DNA of 64,000 bases. Origin: Paramacrobiotus metropolitanus. Taxonomy: Eukaryota; Tardigrada; Eutardigrada; Parachela; Macrobiotidae. Position 1 is the stretch's first letter. Each line of letters starts with the position of its first letter. The position numbers and the translations under genes were made by a program. The DNA is taken from positions 1,116,001-1,180,000 of the forward strand of contig NW_026570235.1 of the NCBI RefSeq assembly GCF_019649055.1, read 5' to 3'. This document shows positions 11,892-22,758 of the stretch, piece by piece. Under the pieces are notes generated by a model. It searched no databases. It saw only the letters and a list, made by a program, of their open reading frames with translations, and was not told the DNA's origin.

Positions 11892-14800
11892 ATGTCGGCT
11901 AGTGTGGATGCGGGATTTTATTATCAGTCAATGCAAAATACAGCTGCCATGTCGGGAATTCCAATAGGACAATCTATCCCAACTGGATACGGAGGCGGAT
12001 TAGCGCCCCCTCCGTACAAGGAAGCATTAGCCCGCAGTCCCAAGAGTCCACGGCACCTGACGGCCGTCGTTCGACCGGTGTATGATGATCGGTCAGCCCG
12101 AGCCGTTACAGTGACTGGCGGTCGTTACAAGGTGGCCGATGCGGAAATCATTGCTAATCCAATGGCAAGACGGTATCATCATCATCGCAGTGTCAGTAGT
12201 TTGGATGTGTCAATGGAAGAGGATGACACCCCCAAGCCCACCTTGCTGAAGGAATTCAGTGGAAGTGCTTCGTCAATTGACTTTAGCAAAACAAGTACGT
12301 AAGAATGGGTGGTTTATTTGAGCCGGTTAAGGAAACATGCTAACGCAGCGATTATGTCTTTTATTTTATCATGAGTTGCCACGGTCGCAAACGTGGTAAA
12401 AGCACGGCTGTCTGTTAACTAATACTCAGCATTGTACGTGTTTTCATTTGAATTTTTATTGGCCACAAATAGTGTGCTTAATTCTTTCAGGACGAGAGTA
12501 AAGACGCGCACTGCTCTGTACTCTGCATATTTTTATGGTGTCTTTCAAATCTTATTGATCCTGCCTGCATGATTATAGATGGTTTTGTCTTTTGCAGTTG
12601 GTGGAAATATTAGGATGATTTTAGACCAGCTGAAACATGGAAAACCTATTACCAGTAACAGCAGCTCAAATTCCTTGGCTTCTTTACAAAATTCCGACGG
12701 CAGTGGTTCCGGGATACTATGTGCGTCAAAACGTGCAAAAAACGGGAAAGATAAGCCAAAGAAAAGCTCCATCCGATCACGTTCATCCATTTTTCGTAAG
12801 ATGCGTGGTGGTTCACAGTCGGAAGTCAGCTCCGGATTGATCGAGCCTGAACCCGCATCGACCACATCCGTCAGCGATGGGGAACGCATCCGCCGCAGAA
12901 TCTTCGCCTATTATGACACGCAGAGTTTGTTTACGAAATTCGGTCGAACGGATGAAATGCAGATGGCCCTCTCACGGAAACTAGTCACGGGAGCATCAGC
13001 GGCCCATCTCACCACCCGTTGCGTCCTACCATCTGCGGAGAACAGTTCGGACTCCCATCCGGGTATTGAAGCCGATGAAGGGGATGGAAAGTCCAATGCG
13101 CTGGTGACCAGTTGTCCGTATTTTCGTAACGAAGTCGCTGCGGAGAATTCCTCACAGTCCGAGTCACCAGTGTCGACTTATAGTGGGATAACTATCCGCA
13201 GACCTCCCGGAAGAAGAATATATCCCACGGCGTTTCGGCCATACTGCGGATCGTTAGTTTTGGAAGATGATAATCCCAGTGCGAAGATTAAATGTGTGCA
13301 GTTATCACAGCCGCGATTTGAGTTCATTGATAATGGAGCCTTTTATTATCGAAAGTATTTCCATGGAGAAGAGCACTGGAATTATTTTGGTATTGATGAG
13401 ACGTTTGGACCGGTTGCGGTGAGCTTGAAGAAAGAAAAGCCTTCTGGAGCAAACAGTCGCACACTGTATCGGACAATCGTGCGTACCAGCGATGTGAGTG
13501 ACAGATTTAATTTCAAATGGATGATTAATTTTGTTGTATTTAATTAACCGTATAACTGGTAACAATTTTGTGAATTGTGTAACTTCCATAGATTGACCGT
13601 TGGTTAATATTACTTGTGGTCACAGTGCATCTTGTAGTTTTAGCCGTAATTTTGCCCGACATCCTGCTGCTAAAGTATGGTAATTTGGTATTTGATACAG
13701 CTGGCCGTACTGCGAGGATCTGTACTGGAAAACAGCCTAGCACGATTGAATAAAGATGGTGTGAAACCTAAGGATGTTTTGGAATGTGTGGCCCCAGAAA
13801 TTCAGACATCCTCCCTTCGTTTGGGAACGGCTGATCTGAAAACCGAAGAGCTGCTGCTGAAGCTGGATGAGCAAACTGTAAGATGCAAATCTTTAAGAAA
13901 GCCAGTCACTGGTTTGAGATTGAGCTAATTTCATGTATAGGTTCCTAAGCATTATAAAGTTGGTATCATGTACTGCAAAGCTGGGCAGTGTACGGAAGAA
14001 GAAATGTACAACAACGGTGAGTGAGTCTTGACCTGTTCTTCTTGCATTATAAGATGAGATTGATATGTTGATGAGTGATTCACATGCACAGAGACTGCCG
14101 GACCTGCATTTGACGAGTTTTTGGATCTGCTTGGTCAGCGTATACGATTGAAAAGCTTTGATAAATACCGTGCACAACTGGATAATAAATGTAAGCCGGT
14201 TCCTAATGCTTTTATTAGCACTTGAAATAATCTCTTGTGCCTTGTACATCTGTGCTGACGGTGGTCGGTCTGATTCCAGCTGATTCAACGGGTTTATATT
14301 CGCTATATACGACCTTCCAAGACTATGAAATCATGTTTCACGTATCAACAATGCTTCCGTTTACGCCCAGCAATAAGCAACAGGTGGGTGGTTACCTAGC
14401 TCACCTTGTTGTGTCTGTTTACCTGTGCCAGCATATGCATGATTGTTTGTTTTGCGCAGCTTCTTCGGAAACGACACATTGGCAATGATATTATTACCAT
14501 TGTCTTCCAAGAACCTGGAGCGCTACCATTCTCACCAAAGACTATCCGTTCCAATTTCCAGCACGTCTTTATTGTGGTGCGGGTGGAAAATCCGAATACA
14601 GAATATACACGATACAGGTAAGGTGTCACATTTTTAAACTTACCGCATGAGCTATACGCTTAAGAACACGAGTGTACAAGGAAGTTTTGAAGAAGGAAAT
14701 TAGTTGAGCTGGTGTCAGTTTAGAAACGTCTCATTCAATTTGATTTATTAGAGGGGTACTTGCAAAAGTAATGAAAGCGATGACCATGGTTGAATTCATA

Positions 14801-17800
14801 GGGTGTCTGTGTCGAGATCGCGTGATGTGCCGCAGTTCGGGCCGCCGCTACCGGCATCTGGCGTCTTTGCTAAGGGATCCGAGTTTGTGGATTTTATTTT
14901 AACCAAAGGTGCGTTAATAAACAGTATTCCTGTCTTTTCGTTACAATCGATTCAAGCATGGGTAATTGCAATTTTGGTAACACGATTTTTTAGTAGGTGA
15001 GAAGCGTATACTTTTTAAAACTTCGCAACCAATAAAAGCGGTCGTTTCTTGGGAAAGGTTTATTTATGGGAGACCGTTGAAATAGCATAAACAAGGGCAG
15101 CTGGTTCACGCGTGCTATTGTAATTTAATGGATGGACTACCTTGCAGTGATAAATGCGGAAAATGCTGCGCACAAATCGGATAAGTTTATGGCGCTAGCC
15201 ATTCGCACACGGCAGGAATACCTGAAAGAGTTGGCGAACAATCACAGCACCCATTCCGGTATCGACATGGGTCTCGGAAAATTATGTGAGGCTCGATAGT
15301 ACCGACTGACCAGAATTGACTTATTACCTGACAAAGTATATCTCGCTTTGCAGCCATGTTTTCGTTGTCACATAAGAAAAAGGACAAACCAATAATGAAC
15401 TTTCTGCCCGACGCAACGTTGCGGGGTGCCTTGGCCTGGAGCGTACAGGTATACGTTTACTGTCTAATGAGGCGATTTAGTTATCTGTTTGCGTGTTATT
15501 GTATTATAAGAATCATTGCTCATTTGTAGGCAAGAGAGTCAGATCTGTCGGTACCGCTCAGTGCGCGGCTGACTTTAGGCATTTCAGCCAATTACGTTGT
15601 TTTGATGGATCCTACATCAGGCATGGTAATGAAAATTGTCCCTAACAGCAATATTATGGCATGGAAAAGTCAAGAAGAAAGGTAACGCAGTGCGCGTTAT
15701 GGCGCGAATTTTAGGTTGTTCTAATTATCTTGTGGCTGACAATGCATTTACTTATATAGTCTGACGGTGTATTACCACGTTGGAGAAAATATGCAAATAC
15801 TGTGCGATTCCGCTGATGATTGGCGCGAAATTATTCAACGATTGAAGGTTGTTACAAGTGGATGTGAGGTGTGTTTTATTGCCATTGTTCATTCTTGAAA
15901 TATTAACGACAGTCGACTGAATGATAATGTGACTGCCGATGTGAGAGTGTGTTGCTGTTGGGCTTAGGTTATTGAATTGCCACTATCGAGGAATGCTCAT
16001 GGTCATCTCGGTTTTCATACTCAATTTAACGGCATTATTACGGACGTTGATCCACATAGTAATGCTGCTGCTGCAGGATTACGAAAGGGATGCCGGCTGC
16101 TTGAGGTGAGGCAATGGCGCTTGTTGGCCTTGTCGCGGAGACAAGTGGCCACTAATTTGTTACGACTTGCACGCCACAGTTTAATATGTGTTTGATGATT
16201 TTTGACAGATTTGCGGCCGCAGTGTCATTTCTCTTGACCATAATACCATGACTGACCTATTGCGGCGTACTAATCCTGTCAGTGTGGCGGTGTTACCCCC
16301 GCTCGACAGCGGACTGCCAAGACGGTGAGCTTATCTGCCGGGCAGAGATGCCGTGTGCTCTTGAAGAATGTTATGCGTTTTTGTTGGATGTCGTTTATTA
16401 TTATCCGCAGTATATTTATTTGTGGTTTCCAATTTGTTTGCAGCGGATGTAGTCGTCCGGCCTGCATGAAACCACCGGAACATATTTTAAGCGCTAACTA
16501 TGACAATCTGTCGGATCCGCTTACGATGCCAGAACAGATGCCGTCACAGGCGACCACAGTACATCCGGTGGCCAGCCGCTCCACTTCAGGCGTTCTGGAT
16601 GGTCATATTGCATTCTATTTAAAGTAAATATACAATGATACTCATTCCTGCCTTACAGTACGGATCTTCGAATGTATATATTTCAATATCGCTGATAATT
16701 AATCAGTGCATATGGTTTTTAAGTACAGCAGTAAATTTTGTATTATCTGTATAGATCCGAGTCTCCTGTTGTGGCACCAGCCCGTGCTGTCCCGGTTCCG
16801 CCTTTTGACTACGACTCAGAAACGCAGCCCAGCCTGGACGACCTGGAAGCGGAATCGCGCTGGTGGGTTCTGCAAATGTCGGAAGCGACGGCTCGATTGG
16901 ATGATATGTTAACTCAGGCACCACCAGCGGTTGCTCCCGTGTGGGAGCGAGCTTCTTTGCCCCGCGAACCTTTGCGCTCTTACGGCGAACTGTCTAATAA
17001 AGAATCTTTGGATTTGCATCCAGCACGGCCTTTTGAAAGAAAGTTGTCACCTAACACTGGATTACCGTTGTTTGATTCCGGCACAGACACGATGTCCAGT
17101 ACGACCAGCAAATCGTCCACACGATCCCAGAAAGGTAGGTTTCACTACTATGGCGTAAAAGTTGGACGTTTTCCAGTTTCCACTTATTTGGAGATAACTG
17201 ATTATTCGGTTCTTTAAATTGAAATGTTATCAGTTTTCTTTTGTCGTTAAATGGAGAATTATGCTAAACGAATTTAATAATGTGATGATGTTTTTGCAGT
17301 CAAATCATGGTGCTTGACGTCTGGTTGATCAATTTTAAAGCAAAGCGTTTGATTGTTTACAGAGAATAATGGTGTTGGGCAGTCACTCAGTCCTTCAGCG
17401 CGAAGACAGTTTCGCCATCATAAAACTGACCCAGGTTTCCGACCACCACCGACAGTACAGTCACCTCCCTCTCGAACAGCGATCAGAAATAGTCCCAATA
17501 AAAGCTCTAAGAAAGGGGCTCGACCGGTTGGCAATTTCCAGGAGGATCTATTGCGGCTGATCAACCCTGATCTGATTGACACGGATCGTATGGTAAGATT
17601 TAATAATCAGTGCTTGGGTACCGTACCTTCGGAATAAAATTGCGTAATTGCCACACAGACGTTCGGGGATCCTATACCGTCGTATGTTGATGGAATTCGT
17701 CGAGCGAGTGATGAAACTTCACATCGTCGCAGCCAGCCGGTTGATGACTTACCATTGCCTACTTCCAAGTAATTGCGAATTTGTTCACGTGAACTTCCTT

Positions 17801-18731
17801 AAATTTTATCGTTTCTTTTAATATTGAAATCATCCGTTTTTCTGTTAATTCGGCGATCAGGGCATCATTAATGTCTGTATTTATTGCTAGATCTCTTGAA
17901 GCGCTTCCCATTCCGCTGCATGCTCAGCCGCTTGACTGGAGGACGCTAGTCAGTACAGCCGAACGAGCTGCGAAAAACGCAAATGGTTAGTGTGGAAACC
18001 CGTTTTTCTGCACAAAGAAAAGATGTTGAATACGGATCTTATTGTAGATGTCCCATATCCCCACGTCAGCTCGGAGTCGTCCTCGACGTCTCCGGATATG
18101 TTGACGTCGGCCCCCAAACCGTCCCCTCCTCCATTGCGCCCGCGAAGTTCCTCAAGAAGGTATTGGATTTAAATTTAATTAATTGTTTTCCCGCTTATGA
18201 TTGATTTACGAAATTTTGTGCGACTGCAGGCACCTTTCACGTCCTGTCAGTGGGGAATTTCAGCCTGATCGATTCATGTCGGATGCGAGAATTCGAGAGC
18301 TGGAAAGCACCGTTACCAAATTAATACAAGATCTCAATAAGGTGCGTAATGAAACCATTTGTTTTGGTCACTGTCCTGTTTGTGTTCTCTTCTGTTGCCC
18401 CTTGCCTTTCTTTTCTTTTAAATGCTACTTTATGCTCCTTACAGACAAATGCATCTGGTATGCCTATCCCACTTTTAGATGAGCGACATTATGAAGGATT
18501 TACCAGTGTATTTTGTAGGAAAGAGAGGATAGGTTAGCCCTGGAAAATCAAGTTCGTCAGCTTAAATTCGACAGTCAGCGAATGCAGGACGAGGGTCCCA
18601 CCAGTACCAAAGTTGCGACAGCGTCGTATAATCCAAACCTAGCACCTGTGTATAGTGGGTCTCCCTACGGGAGCCATGCCTTTTCCACGCTGCCCAGAGA
18701 TCTTCCCGGGATTGATTCCATCCCGTTTTAA
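11892..18731 (+). CDS. SIPA1L: Signal-induced proliferation-associated 1-like protein (RapGAP, PDZ, C-terminal coiled coil)
   Basis: Twenty-two coding exons: 11892-12294, 12598-13493, 13701-13877, 13941-14016, 14092-14190, 14280-14383, 14460-14617, 14802-14908, 15148-15285, 15354-15448, 15530-15681, 15760-15868, 15968-16105, 16209-16324, 16444-16623, 16755-17134, 17363-17592, 17659-17768, 17891-17985, 18048-18159, 18230-18341, 18519-18731. They total 4,200 nt (1,399 aa) with every phase consistent. The RapGAP domain spans about residues 495-720. The segment KRHIGNDI holds the likely catalytic Asn (about residue 594) that stimulates Rap GTP hydrolysis. PDZ is about 838-915 (GHLGFHT ligand loop, [13 protein letters not shown]). 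The C-terminal SPAR_C-like region includes a coiled coil ([15 protein letters not shown], then [12 protein letters not shown]). Known relatives are cortical or synaptic Rap/actin scaffolds. The N-terminal 430 residues are Ser-rich and divergent. No defect is seen. Confidence 0.95.
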
Positions 18732-18979
18732 GTTAAGAAATGTTTTATTGTACAGTATTCTATTGTTCCAATATTTTTTGCTCCACTGCCGCGTGTGTAC
18801 GCATTGCCGTGGATCTGTGTGTTACAAACGTTTGATGTTTTCAGTGTTCATCTTGTACATTTGTTTTTTAAAGTTTTCCTTTGTTAGCCAGAAAGATTTC
18901 TACTTGTAGTTCTTTTAAGGAGATGGTGGTACTGGCAGCGGTACATTGAATGTCTTCCAAATTGAGTGCTCACTCTTAG
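18732..18979 (+). other. Probable 3' UTR of the SIPA1L-like gene
   Basis: AT-rich sequence follows the stop TAA at 18729-18731. No canonical AATAAA is clear before the hAT element begins at 18988, so the true 3' end may use a variant signal. Confidence 0.4.
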
Positions 18980-19236
18980 TATGGCATCCCTGATGTCCCG
19001 TTTCTGTGATAAAAGTTGAACCGTACGGTGTGTTTTGTGTTATAGTGATTTCTTGGCTTATTCATCTTTCGTATTTAGTATTTGCATAAAAAGTTTAGTT
19101 TTTCTATATACTGTTTGTTGTATTTGTCCTCGCGCGTACTGCCGCATAGTTTATTTGTGATTTTTTTAATTTTGATTTGTAATCATTTTGTTTTTCGTAT
19201 AGGTCCGGTGCGCGGCGCGCACCTTATCTTCGGCCA

Positions 19237-20239
19237 TTGGTAGCGCAATGGCAGATGCGCAGGTTATCAACCGTTATTGAAGGTCTTGCTGGGATCGTTA
19301 ACCGTGTTAAGCATTCGCAGTCGGAGACAACCATTCTGGAGGAATTTGATTGGGAAAGATGTGGACTCTCTCAGAAAAATATTTTGAAACCTGCGCACCG
19401 CCTTGTATTGCAAGCGTTTGTAAATCTTATGGAAGTTTTCAATGCATCGTTTAAGATTCTGCAGACGGCCGACTATCCTGTAATTGGAGACGTTATTCCT
19501 ATTTTATGTGGACTTCGCAGGCATATCAAAACATGCCAAAAGAATATAGACTTCGTGTTATTGCAAGATTTTATGAAAGGCTTGCTGAAACAACTAGACG
19601 AAAGATTTGGTGCTGTGGGAAAAAGACAAGCCTGTACCTTCCGCTGCTTTTTGGATCCCAAATATAAGCCTGTGGTGTAATAGCTTTGGACCTGAAAATC
19701 TGCTGAGATGGTTATCAAAACCAAGGCGCTCATGGTATGATGCAGAAGTTGGCTGCAGTCAAGACGCAGTTTAAAGAAAATAAGTGAAAAAGAATCACAG
19801 TTAAAACTAATTAAGTATTAAGTCGTGTTTGAATTTTACTGAATCATTCGTTTATTCTTTCCGCATATTGATTATTTATTTATGTTTAGGCAGAATAGTT
19901 TTGTCGGTCCGGATTTCCTGAACTTTTTATACAGAGGATAAAGTATAGCTTGAGCGGCCGTTTGTCGATGCAACAGGACAGCGGAAGTGACAAAACTGCA
20001 ACGTGCGAAACTGAACTAGAGATGTATATTGCCTCTTCGTGGATAGGGACGAACCCCTGGAATTCTGGAAAAGTGCTGAAGCGGCCTGCTTGCCACGTTT
20101 GAAAATTCTTGCCAAACAAGTTTTATGCGCTCCAGCAACGACCGCTGACGTCGAACAGATGTTTAGTGTTGCGGGAATTTTGCTCAGTAACGGGAGATTA
20201 AAAACTTCGGATGAGCATTTCGAGATTACAGTTTTGTAG
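19237..20239 (+). pseudogene. hAT transposase remnant (ZBED-type)
   Basis: Two separated open segments resemble the hAT transposase core. The first, 19237-19680, contains QAFVNLMEVFNAS and VIGDVIPILCGLRRH and ends at a stop. The second, 20039-20239, carries the C-terminal dimerisation region with the typical order EFWKS, CLPRLKILAKQVLCAPATTA, VEQMFSVAG. Between them are about 350 nt without a continuous frame, and the BED finger and DDE residues are not found. It is a broken copy that cannot encode a full transposase. Confidence 0.8.
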
Positions 20240-20554
20240 TATTGATACGCGGCGGTTAGATGGTGATTTAAATGTGGTGGTAAGAGAAAGCTGAATAGTT
20301 GACGGTGATAATAAAATGTACGGCGATACTATAATTTCAAGTAAGGGTGAAATTTCTTAAAAGTAAGATTTACGATGCAGGTTGAAAAATAATAACTTTC
20401 CAAACGTATGGCATACTTGAAACATTTTAACAAAAAGGCTGTAACAATAACATGGTTAAAAAATTGATGGTTGAGGTCGGAGTCGTGTGGACTGTTGATG
20501 TTGCGTGAAAGTTTTGATTGAAAATGGGACATGCCAAACGACAGGCCTGATGGC

Positions 20555-21225
20555 CAGTGATGTCCCGTTTGCAGTTTTTCATGTCCCGACCGCACTTTCA
20601 CGATCAAAACTTTCCTGCCCCGCACCTGAGCGCTCGACCGTCCTGCAACCCGCTCCGTTCCCTGATTTTCAATGAATCAATAATTTTAATAATTGTTACA
20701 AATCTATTACAAAAAATTTTGTGACAAAGTTTCGTCGAAAAGTTTAATGGATACGCATTTTTTTTAGAAGACTATACCTGCATGATGATCTTACTTTTAC
20801 TTTTCAAAAAAACTGAACTTGGCTCTTAATTATAACTTATACAATTGCCGTAAATATATTTTCTTTTCGAAACCGACGTTTGCGTCACAGGAGCTACGGA
20901 GCTAGCCGCCGCTTATCAAATCGCTGTATCGCAACTGGATTCGCTTTGAATCAGAGACCCACCTAAGACATTAACTTTCGCGCGAAGCGCAAGCTGACAC
21001 ACTTTTTTGGCTGCGAAAATTGCTAGAAATTCTATAAAAATTTTTAATTCAAAGAAATCCCGTGTTTTTCCCGAGTAGCGGGCGGGCGTACTAATCAGGC
21101 TATATTCCCGACCGCACCCGATCCGAGCAGAAAGCCTCCCGCACCGCTTTCCGAGCAAAAGCGGGTGCGGGATGCGGGAAATTCCCGTGATTTACCGAGC
21201 CCGTGAAAAAAACGGGACATCACTG
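20555..21225. mobile_element. Possible nested non-autonomous hAT element
   Basis: A second, intact left-type terminus CAGTGATGTCCCGTTT starts at 20555, facing the right terminus at 21225. This would define a 671-bp element without a coding sequence inside the larger relic. The flanks share GATGGC, but offset by two bases (CTGATGGC on the left, GATGGCAT on the right), so a clean 8-bp duplication is not shown. The alternative is an internal duplication of the terminus. Confidence 0.5.
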
Positions 21226-21240
21226 GATGGCATCCCTGAT

Positions 21241-21878
21241 AAAATGGCGATTTGTAATGAGTTGATAAATTGGGATTCGTTGGTTTTTTTAACCACCTTT
21301 TCTTCAAAATTATCGATCTAACATCGCAGATATCGTTATCAATTTTAATCCTTATTGAGTGCTGAAATACTGAAACGGTTATAGCAAGAAAACTACCCCA
21401 AAAATCTTCACTCCATGTTAAACAGAACATGGTCCAGAGATGGCAAGTTTTCCAACAGCAACAACTTTACCAAAATCGAAGATACTGAACAAAGAAGAGC
21501 CGAGCCGCAGGAAGTTTCATTAGTATGTTACTTTTAACTGATAATTATTAATAAAAATTAAGCACGTAATAAAGATCCTCAGTAACAGTAATAATTATTA
21601 GTTAAATACGCTATCATGAGAAAGTGGGAAACTATACAATGCAAGAAGAGTGAAAAAACGTGAAGTGCGTCAGTGATTATGGCTGCCAAAATACGGCTAA
21701 ACTGCAGGAAACTTCATGACTGTCTTCATCCCTCCGATGAAGCAGCAATCCGCGGTTTTACATGCGGGCGGCGAGGACACGATAGCTGGCGTCTCCACGA
21801 ACTACAAAAAAATTAACAAGGAGATGAATGTGATACTTGCAGCAGAAAACATGGCAGCCTATAGTCTTTACACCCAGT
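21241..21878. other. Spacer downstream of the H3-variant gene
   Basis: AT-rich; no gene recognised. It contains the 3' UTR of the minus-strand histone gene. The open frame at 21716-21925 on the plus strand overlaps the end of that gene and is a shadow. Confidence 0.4.
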
Positions 21879-22758
21879 TTACGAAAACATACTCTTCAGA
21901 ACCAAGCTCATATCCCGCGGCATGACTGTCACGCGGCGCCCGTGAATAGCTGCTAAGTTAACGTCCTCGAACAGTGAAACCAGAAAGAATTCCGCCGCCT
22001 CCTAAACGAAACACATTCTAATTAATTTCAAGTCAACGCGCCTCGCAAAAAAATTTTTCGATACACCAAAAAGCACTGTCACATGTTTGTGCTGCCAAAA
22101 AGAAATTATGCTGATTTACCTGAATGGCCTGCAGTGCAACGGGCTGGAAGCGCATATCTTTGGCGAATTTGGCGGTGATTTCGCGCACCAGCCGTCCAAA
22201 GGACAAGCGCGGAATCAGAAGTGCCGTGGAATTCTGCAGACGACGAATATCGCGCAGCACCAACACGCCCGGGCGCGTGCGTCGCTTAGTCTTGTTAGCC
22301 GGGCGACTGCTGGACGCGGAATCCTGTGAGCTGACTTTACGGCTCTTGTTGCTCTTGTAGGCCACCTGCTTCGTCGCGGAACGATGGCCTTCCCGTGTAC
22401 GCGGACGCGGCACCTCCGGCTGCGAGGTGACGCGCTTGCGGGCCATGTCTGCGCTCTGACGGACGTGCTTACGAGCCACCTGCGGACGGGTGCTAGTGCC
22501 CGTTTTCTGCGACGAGGCAGGCGCTCGTGATGGCCGTTCATGCACACTCTCCACAACGGTGGTATCGCTGGCCGCCGACTGCTGACTGGCCGTGTCCTCG
22601 TCGTCGGTCTGCATGTTCTCCTGCTCCTCTTCCTGCTGCTCCTCTTCCGGATCCGGAGTGGACTCTCGCTCTTCCGGGGTCTCATCGCGTCGTCGCGGCG
22701 CAACGATGGATTTACGCAGTCGACCCTGCGACGGAGCAGGCTGTTTGGTGCGCGGCAT
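21879..22758 (-). CDS. Histone H3 variant, candidate centromeric H3 (CenH3/CENP-A)
   Basis: Exon 1 is 22758-22120 and exon 2 is 22001-21879; together they encode 253 residues. The start MPRTKQ copies the canonical H3 N-terminus (ARTKQ), so I prefer it to an upstream in-frame ATG; a CTGCAG acceptor lies just before it. The tail is about 160 residues, far longer than the 44 of H3, with an acidic run ([13 protein letters not shown]) followed by Arg/Lys/Ser-rich sequence. The histone fold follows: [37 protein letters not shown], then from exon 2 [20 protein letters not shown] and [22 protein letters not shown] resembles CENP-A, but the loop-1 insertion of many CENP-As is absent and the H3 C-terminus RRIRGERA is replaced by LKSMFS. 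It would form a nucleosome with H4. A non-centromeric variant remains possible. Confidence 0.88.

Larger units (their letters stand above)
18988..21225 (+). mobile_element. Decayed hAT-superfamily DNA transposon
   Basis: The left end CCCTGATGTCCCGTTT and the right end, read on the minus strand, CAGTGATGTCCCGTTT form terminal inverted repeats of hAT type (CAGTG start; the left copy has two changes). Flanking 8-mers TATGGCAT (18980-18987) and GATGGCAT (21226-21233) match at 7 of 8 positions, fitting the 8-bp duplications made by hAT elements. Transposase remnants lie inside (19237-20239). The subterminal right half is rich in CGGGTGCGGG-like and GACCGCAC-like motifs. Confidence 0.75.

Noticed and set aside
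13305-13743. Minus-strand open frames opposite SIPA1L exon 2
   Set aside because: No family similarity; they cross exon and intron sequence of a well-supported gene.
18349-18537. Open frame between the last two SIPA1L exons
   Set aside because: It is the intron 18342-18518. The splice GAT CTC AAT AAG to GAA AGA GAG keeps the coiled coil in frame.
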